Of a stretch of DNA of 64,000 nucleotides, positions 57,344 to 64,000 are shown piece after piece. The stretch is from assembly GCA_964613795.1 (NCBI GenBank), contig CAZTJR010000001.1, forward strand, positions 62,001-126,000, in the 5' to 3' direction. The DNA is from Chromatocurvus sp964613795. Lineage in GTDB: Bacteria > Pseudomonadota > Gammaproteobacteria > Pseudomonadales > Halieaceae. The position numbers and the translations under genes are program-made. How positions within the stretch are numbered: position 1 is the first letter of the stretch; the number at the start of each line of letters is the position of its first letter. The notes under the pieces are model-generated. The model was given only the letters and a program-made list of their open reading frames with translations. It was not told the origin of the DNA and did not search any database.

Positions 57344-58543
57344 ATGCTCACCAAATTAAAGCATTCTCTGTACTTTGCCCTTGTCCGTGTCCTGACGCGG
57401 TTCGCGCCGCCGCTGTCTTACGTCGTGTTTGCAGGTGCCGGCAGCGCCAGGCAGCTGTGCAGCCACATTGCGCGCAGTGGTGCACGGCGTGTTCTGGTCG
57501 TGACGGACAAGCCCCTGCGTGAGCTGGGCATCGCCGACAGGGCCGTGCAGGGCCTGGTGGATGCTGGTGTCGAACTGGCCTGGTACGACGGAGTGGAGCC
57601 CGATCCCACCTTTGCACAGGTTGCCGAAGGCATTGCCACGCTACGTGCGACGGGGGCTGATACCGTTCTTGCGGTGGGTGGCGGGTCGTCTATCGATGCG
57701 GCCAAGGTGATCGCCGCAGGCGGGGGCAGCGATGAGGATCCGCGCAACTGGATCGGTCTGGGTAAAGTAAAACACGATGTGTTCCCGCTGTATGCCATCC
57801 CGACAACCGCGGGAACAGGCTCCGAGGCTACGATGGGAGCCGTTATCTCGGATAGCGAAAACCATGAAAAAGGGGTGATCTCCGGGGCGGGGCTGTTGCC
57901 GTCAGCGGCAGCACTGGACAGCGATCTGATGCTGGGTCTGCCACCGGCAATCACAGCCGCCACCGGCATTGATGCACTGACCCATGCTATTGAGGCCTAT
58001 ATTTCCATCTGGGATCGGGGCACCCGCACTGAGTGCTCTCGCCGCGCGGTGAAACTGGTGTTCGACCATCTGCGCACCGCCTACAGTGACGGCCAGAATC
58101 GTGACGCCAGGGATGGCATGAGCATGGCCGCCTACTATGCGGGTATGGCAATCAATCAGGTCAACGTCGGCAGCGTGCACGCCATTGCGCACCAGCTCGG
58201 GGGCAAGTACGGTATTCCGCACGGCTACGCCAATGCGCTGGTGCTGCCACATGTCCTCGAATACTGCCGCGAAGAGGCCGGGCCACGCCTTGCCGAGCTG
58301 GCACAGCTGATCGGCGTTGCGGAGGACGGCCAGACCCAGGCGGAGCAGACGCTGGCGTTCATCGACGCGGTTCGCCAACTGCGGTCCGATGTGGGCATTG
58401 CCGAGACATCTGACAAGGTGAGGGCAGAGGATTTCGATTATCTGGTGGATCTCGCGGTCGCCGAGGGCGGCGGCTATCTGGTCCCGAAGCTTCTGGACAG
58501 GCACAACACGCGGGCAATACTGGCAAAAATCGCCGCTAACTGA
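57344..58543 (+). CDS. Iron-containing alcohol dehydrogenase
   Basis: 399 residues. GGGSSIDAAKVIA and PTTAGTGSEATMGAVIS bind the nucleotide and pyrophosphate. Metal ligands appear in ATGIDALTHAIEAY (Asp region) and in VHAIAHQLGGKYGIPHGYAN (His residues). An N-terminal amphipathic extension (about 1-30) precedes the core. It oxidises primary alcohols or reduces aldehydes with NAD(P). Substrate is not specified. Confidence 0.92.
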   Translation: MLTKLKHSLYFALVRVLTRFAPPLSYVVFAGAGSARQLCSHIARSGARRVLVVTDKPLRELGIADRAVQGLVDAGVELAWYDGVEPDPTFAQVAEGIATLRATGADTVLAVGGGSSIDAAKVIAAGGGSDEDPRNWIGLGKVKHDVFPLYAIPTTAGTGSEATMGAVISDSENHEKGVISGAGLLPSAAALDSDLMLGLPPAITAATGIDALTHAIEAYISIWDRGTRTECSRRAVKLVFDHLRTAYSDGQNRDARDGMSMAAYYAGMAINQVNVGSVHAIAHQLGGKYGIPHGYANALVLPHVLEYCREEAGPRLAELAQLIGVAEDGQTQAEQTLAFIDAVRQLRSDVGIAETSDKVRAEDFDYLVDLAVAEGGGYLVPKLLDRHNTRAILAKIAAN

Positions 58544-58560
58544 CTACGGTTTCGGGCGGG

Positions 58561-58592
58561 GCTCAGGCGAATTCTGTGCGGGACGCCTGAGC
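58561..58592. terminator. Hairpin between convergent genes, no U-tract
   Basis: GCTCAGGCG (58561-58569) and CGCCTGAGC (58584-58592) form a perfect 9-base stem with a 14-base loop, just after the alcohol dehydrogenase stop and before the convergent metallo-hydrolase stop. There is no poly-T on either side, so a terminator role is only suggested by place. Confidence 0.4.
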
Positions 58593-58613
58593 GACGATGC
58601 GACTGCGGCGGTA

Positions 58614-59693
58614 TTACTCACCGTCATCGACCGTATGCGGTATCTGCTCATACCAGTGGACGCCGTTACTGTCCCGGGTGCGCCGGGCACGGCGGCGGTA
58701 GAGCAGGCAGTTCAGGTGCGCCAGCGTCTCCCCCGTGGCCAGGCCCAGTGACTGTCCGTCTATCTTTCTCTTGAACAGCGCCGGAAAACAGTCGACGGCG
58801 CGTCGTGGTTGCGCGAGAAAGTCATAGAGCTTGTCGAGGTCACGGTTGTGGCCCTCCAGCAGCTGACTCAGCCGCACGTGCAGCCCGTAGAAGGGCGCTT
58901 CATGTGACGGCAGCACCAAAAGATCGTCCGGCAGAGTCTCACGGATGCGAGCACTGGAGCGCAGCCAGTCTTTGAGCGGATCGCCCTCGGGTTCGGTGGG
59001 AAATACGGACACGTTTGGTGAAATCCGCGGCAGTACCTGGTCGCCGGCAATCATCAGTTTCAGTTCCGGACAGTACAGGCAGGCGTGCTCCGGAGAGTGG
59101 CCACTGCCAACGATCACCTGCCAGTAACGCCCGCCAATGGTTAGGGTCTGACGGTCTACCAGTCTCCGGAAGCTGTCGGGGAGGGTGTAGATGGCCTTGC
59201 CGAAGAATCCGAAGCGCTTGCTGTACTGCGCCAGGTTGTCTTCCGTGTAGCCCGCCCGGCGGTAGAAGTCCAGCGCTACCCTGGGTGCCTCGCGGCCGGT
59301 GTCGGCCACCAGAGCACGGCACATAAGGAACTCTTCGCGCGACATCCACAGCTCGCAGCCGTGCTGCTCGACGATCCAGCCTGCCAGCCCGACATGGTCC
59401 GGATGCATGTGCGTACAGATAACGCGGACCACGGGCTTGCCCGCCATGAAGCCGTCGAAAAGGCGCTGCCAGGTGTCACGCGCCTCGGGCAGGTTCAAGC
59501 AGGTGTCGACCACAGTCCAGCCATCGTCATCCTCCAGCAACCACAGGTTGATATGATCCAGGCTCATGGGCATGCGAAAGCGCACCCACCAGACGCCGTC
59601 GGCAATCGGCTCGGGAATGCCGGGTTCGGGGTTGATCTGCCGACCGTAGGGGTAGGTCAATCCGCGGTAGTTTTCCGGGTTGTGTGCGGGCAT
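58614..59693 (-). CDS. Metallo-beta-lactamase-fold hydrolase
   Basis: 359 residues from ATG 59693 (MPAHNPENYRGLTYPYG). The zinc-binding signature is THMHPDHVGLAG (H-x-H-x-D-H), with further ligands near GSGHSPEHACLYC and SHEAPFYG. The fold matches glyoxalase-II-like/MBL hydrolases with a C-terminal winged-helix-like extension. The substrate is unknown; thioester or lactone hydrolysis is possible. It is divergent from glpD with about 70 bases between. Confidence 0.9.
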   Translation of the reverse strand: MPAHNPENYRGLTYPYGRQINPEPGIPEPIADGVWWVRFRMPMSLDHINLWLLEDDDGWTVVDTCLNLPEARDTWQRLFDGFMAGKPVVRVICTHMHPDHVGLAGWIVEQHGCELWMSREEFLMCRALVADTGREAPRVALDFYRRAGYTEDNLAQYSKRFGFFGKAIYTLPDSFRRLVDRQTLTIGGRYWQVIVGSGHSPEHACLYCPELKLMIAGDQVLPRISPNVSVFPTEPEGDPLKDWLRSSARIRETLPDDLLVLPSHEAPFYGLHVRLSQLLEGHNRDLDKLYDFLAQPRRAVDCFPALFKRKIDGQSLGLATGETLAHLNCLLYRRRARRTRDSNGVHWYEQIPHTVDDGE

Positions 59694-59762
59694 GGCTCGG
59701 TTGTTCGTTGCGGAAAAGCGTCTATAGTGGGTGCTGGGAGGGAGGCGTGTCCAGTTCTGTTC

Positions 59763-61421
59763 ATGCACGCGGCACGCGCATCGACTATGTCAGCGACTTT
59801 GCGCAGCAGCAATATACGGCGTCTGCAGGCACAGACCTTTGACGTCCTGATTGTGGGCGGCGGCATCAATGGCGCGGTTGCAGCGGCGTCACTCGCCGGT
59901 CGTGGCGTGCACACTGCTCTCATTGATCGCGATGATTTTGCCAGCGGTGTCAGCTCCAACTCGAGCAATCTGGCATGGGGCGGCATCAAGTATCTCGAAA
60001 GTCATGAATACTTGCTGGTGAATAAGCTCTGCCAGTCGCGCAACGAACTCATGCGCGCCTACCCGTCCACGGTGCGCGAAGTGCGGTTTTTCACCACCAT
60101 CCAGCGTGGTTTCCGTTTCTGGTCGTTATTCGTCTTTCTCGGCGCCGTGCTGTACTGGATTATCGGTCGATTCAAGACACGGCCGCCGCGCTATCTCACG
60201 GCGCGCGCAATCAAGGCGGCAGAGCCAGTGGTCAATACCCGGAACGCTGTCGGCGGTCTTGAATACTCTGACTGTTACCTTTACGACAACGATGCGCGCT
60301 TTGTCTTCAACTTCATTCGAAGAAGCCTGGATTTCGGCTGCGTCGCTGCCAACTATGTCGGCGCCCAGGGAGCCAGATTTGACGGCGAGCACTGGCATAC
60401 CAGCGCGCGTGACGAGCTGACCGGTGAGATCTTCCCGGTGCGCTCGAAGGTGTTGGTGAACGCCTGCGGGCCCTGGGTCGACCCCTTCAACCGGCAGCTG
60501 GGTACAGCCACCCGCCAGCGGCATCTTCTGTCCAAAGGCATCCATCTGATCGTCGACCGCATTACGGATAACAAGCGCGTGCTGACGTTCTTTGCCAGCG
60601 ATGGCCGCCTGTTCTTTCTGATTCCCATGGGCCAGAAAACCTGCATCGGCACTACCGATACCCGCGTCGAGGATCCGACCGTCGGCGTGACCGAAGGCGA
60701 TCGCAAGTTCGTGCTCGACAACGTCAACGCGCTGCTGGATCTGGAGCGGCCGCTCACGGAAGCCGATGTGATCGCCGAGCGGGTGGGTGTGCGACCGCTC
60801 GCCGTGGCCGGGGGCGAGAATGATGCCGACTGGGTTCAGCTGTCACGCAAGCACGAGATCGAGGTGGACCGTAATCAACGCCAGATCAGCATTTTTGGCG
60901 GCAAGCTGACCGACTGCCTCAATGTAGGTGATGAAGTGGCGGCGCATGTTGCGGATCTCGGCGTGTCCTTACCCGAACCGAAAATGCGCTGGTACGGCGA
61001 GCCCGGCGCTGAATCCCGCGAGCGCTTCATGACCCAGGCGCGTCTAATGAACCTGGATGCGATGACCGACCCCGGCTCTTCCGAGCCCCTTTCAGAGCGT
61101 TTCTGGCGTCGCTACGGTGACGCCGCTTTTCAACTGCTGGAGCGAATTCGGGAAGATGGGGACAGCGTCAGGCTGCTGATAAAGACCGCGGAATACACGC
61201 GCTGTGAAATTGAACTGGCGGCTCGCCGCGAGATGATTGTCACTCTCGAAGACTTCATGCGCCGCCGCTCCAAGATTGAGCAGGTGGTGCGTTGGGACAC
61301 CATTGCCGCGGCGCCGGGACTGCGCCATGCTTGTGAAATCCTGTTTCCCGGTGAGTCGGAGAAAAAGCTTCAGGCCTATCTGGCGGAGAATCCAGGGCCG
61401 TGTTTGCGCAACGTCGGCTAG
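59763..61421 (+). CDS. glpD: Aerobic glycerol-3-phosphate dehydrogenase (FAD)
   Basis: 552 residues from ATG 59763; ATG 59787 is a close alternative because neither has a strong ribosome-binding site. The FAD-binding TFDVLIVGGGINGAVAAASL motif is near residue 20. The DAO-like region includes FASGVSSNSSNLAWGGIKYL, and the C-terminal GlpD domain (about 400-552) is present. It oxidises sn-glycerol 3-phosphate to dihydroxyacetone phosphate and passes electrons to quinone at the inner membrane. The frame extends much further upstream, but that part is antisense to the hydrolase gene. Confidence 0.93.
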   Translation: MHAARASTMSATLRSSNIRRLQAQTFDVLIVGGGINGAVAAASLAGRGVHTALIDRDDFASGVSSNSSNLAWGGIKYLESHEYLLVNKLCQSRNELMRAYPSTVREVRFFTTIQRGFRFWSLFVFLGAVLYWIIGRFKTRPPRYLTARAIKAAEPVVNTRNAVGGLEYSDCYLYDNDARFVFNFIRRSLDFGCVAANYVGAQGARFDGEHWHTSARDELTGEIFPVRSKVLVNACGPWVDPFNRQLGTATRQRHLLSKGIHLIVDRITDNKRVLTFFASDGRLFFLIPMGQKTCIGTTDTRVEDPTVGVTEGDRKFVLDNVNALLDLERPLTEADVIAERVGVRPLAVAGGENDADWVQLSRKHEIEVDRNQRQISIFGGKLTDCLNVGDEVAAHVADLGVSLPEPKMRWYGEPGAESRERFMTQARLMNLDAMTDPGSSEPLSERFWRRYGDAAFQLLERIREDGDSVRLLIKTAEYTRCEIELAARREMIVTLEDFMRRRSKIEQVVRWDTIAAAPGLRHACEILFPGESEKKLQAYLAENPGPCLRNVG

Positions 61422-61428
61422 CAGACGG

Positions 61429-61974
61429 TCACCTGCTGTCCTCATCGCCAATCAGGGCCGTTCGGATATCGGGTCGAGAGGTCTCCGGCGACAGCCAGAT
61501 ATCGATGAAATTGCGACCAAAATCGCCGTCCTCAATCGTTCCCAGGCGCTTGTCGTTGCGGTAGAAAGTTGCATGGCTGTCGGTATCCAGCTCAAGTGTC
61601 AGCGTGTCGTTCTTATTGACATCGGGCCACAGCGTCAGCAGCTTGTCCATCCACTCGTCTTTGCGTTCGTGTGTGACCCCCATCTCCTCCCACTCCTTGC
61701 CGGTGCGTTTTACCAGGTCCTCGGCGCTGATGTCGCGCAGATACTGGATTTCCAGCTTGAGGGGGCGTTTTCCCTGCCGGTAGACCCCATCCTCGGCGTA
61801 GAGCCGTGAATCATAGACAGACCAGAACATCACTTGCAGGCGTGCTTCACCGACCTTTTCCAGCTCGCTCGCTGCCAGCAGCGTGTGCTGAGGCGCCAGC
61901 GCGACGGCAATCAGCGTAATCAAGGCCTGCAGCCAGTGTCGCGAACGGTTGTTGCTGTTTCCTGAGCGTTGCAT
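61429..61974 (-). CDS. Periplasmic chalcone-isomerase-like protein
   Basis: 181 residues with a signal peptide (about 12-35, ending LLAASE). The mature domain begins EKVGEARLQVMFWSVYDSRL and continues RPLKLEIQYLRDISAEDLVK, the pattern of the bacterial chalcone-isomerase-like (CHI-like) domain of unknown function. AAGGAG lies 8 bases before the ATG. It is convergent with glpD, 7 bases from its stop. Enzymatic activity is not expected from the visible residues. Confidence 0.82.
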   Translation of the reverse strand: MQRSGNSNNRSRHWLQALITLIAVALAPQHTLLAASELEKVGEARLQVMFWSVYDSRLYAEDGVYRQGKRPLKLEIQYLRDISAEDLVKRTGKEWEEMGVTHERKDEWMDKLLTLWPDVNKNDTLTLELDTDSHATFYRNDKRLGTIEDGDFGRNFIDIWLSPETSRPDIRTALIGDEDSR

Positions 61975-62115
61975 ACGGGAGACTCCTTAACTGTTGATAC
62001 CGAAGCACGGCTGCATTGCGCTATACGACACCGCGACGCCCGCAGATGTTCCGTTTGCCATCCGCCGTTACCGGCGATAGCCTGAAACACTCGACGCAAC
62101 ATGGTAGAGTAAACG

Positions 62116-62490
62116 GTGCCGCAAACCTTATCGACCGAGCAACTGTTCGCAGCAATTGATGCCAAGGATGCCGGCCGTTTTGCCGCGTTACTGCATGAAG
62201 ACGCGACCTTTCAATTTGGCAATGCGCCTGCAGTGCGCGGCCGGGACGCCATTGCAGAGAGCGTCAGGGGGTTTTTTGCTTCCATAGCTGCAGTTGAACA
62301 TTCGATCAGCGAGGTCTGGCAGCCATCGGGCACACTGATCTGCCACGGTCATGTGACTTACACCCGCCATAGCGGCAGTGTGCTTAGCGTACCCTTTGCG
62401 AACATACTGTCCATTGACGGCGGATGTGTGCGTGAGTATCGCATTTACGCCGATATTTCTGCGTTGTACGAAGACCTTGAAGCATCCTGA
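62116..62490 (+). CDS. SnoaL/NTF2-like protein
   Basis: 124 residues starting with GTG. QLFAAIDAKDAGRFAALLHE then ATFQFGNAPAVRGRDAIAES shows the NTF2-like helix and strand pattern, ending in GGCVREYRIYADISALYED. Such proteins bind small molecules or act as isomerases. It is a second, unrelated-looking member beside the one at 20661, and is divergent from the CHI-like gene. Confidence 0.78.
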   Translation: MPQTLSTEQLFAAIDAKDAGRFAALLHEDATFQFGNAPAVRGRDAIAESVRGFFASIAAVEHSISEVWQPSGTLICHGHVTYTRHSGSVLSVPFANILSIDGGCVREYRIYADISALYEDLEAS

Positions 62491-62520
62491 TTCGCCATTG
62501 ACCGCATGCCCCATGCCCCA

Positions 62521-63891
62521 CTAGCCGCCAATTCCGTAGTGAGAGGCTGTGGCATCGAGCGCCTGGCCCAGCTTGTCGGCCAGGATGTCGATCTCCTCGA
62601 TACTGCACACCAGGGGTGGTGCGGTGATCATGGCATCGCCGGTCTGGCGCACCATCAGACCATTGTTGTTGGCCTGATCGCGACAGTAGACCGCAGCGGC
62701 GGACTTCGCTGCCAGTCGCTCTCCGGAGGCCTTGTCCCGCACCAGCTCCAGGGCGGCAAACATGCCTCGGCCGCGCACTTCCCCGACAATCGGATGATCA
62801 ATGAACTCGTGCAGCCGATGCTGGAAGTGCGGAGCGATATGCCGTGCGGCGGAGTCGACGATGCCGGTTTCCTCAAGGATGGCAAGAGTGGCGAGCCCCG
62901 CGGCACAGGCGGCCGGGTGGCCTGAATAGGTCAGTCCGTGGGTAAATTCGCCACCACTGTCGAGCAGCACATCACTGAGGGTATCACTCACCAGCACGCC
63001 ACCCAGAGGCATGTAGCCGTTGGTGATGGCCTTGGCAAAGGTCATCAGGTGGGGCTTGATGCCGTAGGTCTCGCTGCCCCACCACGTGCCTGTACGACCG
63101 AAGCCGCAGATGACCTCATCGGCGATCAGCAGAATATCGTGCTCGTCGCAGATGCGCTGTATTTCGGGCCAGTAAGTGTCGGGCGGAATGATCACGCCGC
63201 CGGCACCCTGGATCGGCTCGGCGATGAAGGCGGCAACCCGCTCTTCGCCCAGCTCGTCGATCTTTGCCTCCAGCTCCCGGGCCACCGCTATGCCGAATTC
63301 ATCGGGAGGGCGGCCACCTCCCAGCTCGAACCAGTGTGGCTGGTTGATGTGGTGCACATAGTTGAGTCCGATCGCCTGTTCATGCATCGCCTGCATGCCG
63401 CCCAGTGAAGAGGCGGCGATGGTGCTGCCGTGGTAGGCGTTTTTGCGGCTGATGATCTGCTTTTTATCGGGCTTGCCGATCAGGTCGTAATAGCGGTGTA
63501 CCAGACGGATGTTGGTGTCGTTGGCCTCCGAGCCGGAATTGGTGAAGAACACGTGGTTGAAGTTTGCCGGCGACAGCCTGGCCAGCTGGCTGGCCAGCTC
63601 CACCGCGGGCTGGTTCGAGCAGCGGAAGAAGTTGTTGTAGTAGGGCAGCTTCTGCATCTGGTGGTACACCGCCTCTACAATCGCTTTCTGGCTGTAGCCC
63701 AGATTGCAGCACCAGAGTCCGGACATGCCGTCGAGCATGGCATTGCCGTCGCTGTCGTAAATATAAATATGTTCCGCACGACTGATAATGCGCCCACCTT
63801 CCTTTGCGTAATTGCCGAAATCGGTGAAAGGATGCAGGTGGTGCGACTGGTCGAGCTGGCGCAGCGTGGCGGTGTCCATGGATGTCGTCAT
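62521..63891 (-). CDS. Class III aminotransferase (omega-amino acid/diamine:pyruvate type)
   Basis: 456 residues. PLP-dependent fold type I: GLWCCNLGYSQKAIVEAV near the N-terminus, NSGSEANDTNIRL for phosphate binding, ADEVICGFGRTGTWWG with the PLP Asp at about 258, and the Schiff-base Lys at about 287 in MTFAKAITNGYMPLGG. The LPYYNNFF segment matches the omega-aminotransferase group that accepts beta-alanine, putrescine or similar amines with pyruvate. Specific substrate is not settled. It lies near the right edge, and its upstream region up to 64000 shows no further gene. Confidence 0.92.
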   Translation of the reverse strand: MTTSMDTATLRQLDQSHHLHPFTDFGNYAKEGGRIISRAEHIYIYDSDGNAMLDGMSGLWCCNLGYSQKAIVEAVYHQMQKLPYYNNFFRCSNQPAVELASQLARLSPANFNHVFFTNSGSEANDTNIRLVHRYYDLIGKPDKKQIISRKNAYHGSTIAASSLGGMQAMHEQAIGLNYVHHINQPHWFELGGGRPPDEFGIAVARELEAKIDELGEERVAAFIAEPIQGAGGVIIPPDTYWPEIQRICDEHDILLIADEVICGFGRTGTWWGSETYGIKPHLMTFAKAITNGYMPLGGVLVSDTLSDVLLDSGGEFTHGLTYSGHPAACAAGLATLAILEETGIVDSAARHIAPHFQHRLHEFIDHPIVGEVRGRGMFAALELVRDKASGERLAAKSAAAVYCRDQANNNGLMVRQTGDAMITAPPLVCSIEEIDILADKLGQALDATASHYGIGG

Positions 63892-64000
63892 AATGTTGCC
63901 TCGAAAGCGGTTGGCGCTGTCAGCCAGCGGGTGCTTCTACCCCGCCTGGTGTGGCTGTGGCACTGCGAATCGGGGTAGAGTGTGGCACAGCGCGGGTACG
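63892..64000. other. Window edge, non-coding
   Basis: 109 bases upstream of the aminotransferase gene. Nothing convincing is seen except that its promoter must lie here. Confidence 0.3.

Overview
The window is 64 kb of a GC-rich chromosome, probably from a free-living aerobic marine gammaproteobacterium (Halieaceae/Spongiibacteraceae-like). That placement is inference. It rests on a TonB2-type operon with TtpC, a TonB-dependent receptor next to lipid or aromatic catabolism genes, a complete valine-degradation operon, an AlgP/H1-like Lys-Ala-Pro protein, and single-copy housekeeping genes (thyA, folA, pyk, gor, glpD, nei). There is no rRNA, no CRISPR array, no convincing tRNA and no intact insertion sequence. 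A run of exactly 100 N (15895-15994) marks a scaffold gap. It truncates a sulfotransferase-like gene on its left and a TonB-dependent receptor on its right, so linkage across it is not proven by sequence.

Layout. 1-1095: the 3' part of thyA overlapping folA. 1391-6533: a six-gene energy-transduction operon (DUF3450 coiled-coil protein, TtpC, ExbB, ExbD, TonB, TPR protein), closed by a strong bidirectional terminator shared with a convergent cold-shock gene. 6690-11169: minus-strand csp, pyruvate kinase, periplasmic GlpQ-like phosphodiesterase and a coniferyl-aldehyde-type dehydrogenase. 11325-15562: a small unknown protein, an S10 carboxypeptidase, and a TetR regulator divergent from a sodium:solute symporter with a perfect 10+10 bp operator between them. 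15995-21686: TonB-dependent receptor, acyl-CoA synthetase, alpha/beta-hydrolase, SnoaL-like protein and UbiX-like flavin prenyltransferase, which looks like an uptake and catabolic operon. 21731-25866: bicupin, D-2-hydroxyacid dehydrogenase, TIGR03643 protein, PAS hybrid histidine kinase and LEA-like lipoprotein.

25866-29019 looks like a small accessory island: a VapBC toxin-antitoxin pair in an AT-rich pocket, then a 569-residue protein joining a SAM-dependent methyltransferase to an HNH nuclease, then a 324-base gene-poor stretch and an ArsC-family gene. The methyltransferase-HNH fusion is the best candidate here for an uncharacterised defence or modification system.

29162-36345: an exported M20 hydrolase, then an AraC regulator divergent from mmsA, isobutyryl-CoA dehydrogenase, 3-hydroxyisobutyryl-CoA hydrolase and mmsB, the lower valine pathway to propionyl-CoA. 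36373-43430: a degenerate HD-GYP protein, then a minus-strand Gld-type ABC operon (ATPase, a 953-residue permease/GldG fusion, a DUF4340 protein) translationally coupled to a bile-acid-type symporter. 43502-53293: glutathione reductase, beta-lactamase-fold hydrolase, MOSC protein, DUF481 outer-membrane protein, GPH-family transporter, Nei DNA glycosylase, AlgP/H1-like protein, PQQ-type sugar dehydrogenase and a small membrane protein. 53294-63891: a large subtilase lipoprotein, quinone oxidoreductase, iron alcohol dehydrogenase, metallo-beta-lactamase-fold hydrolase, GlpD, a chalcone-isomerase-like periplasmic protein, an NTF2-like protein and a class III aminotransferase.
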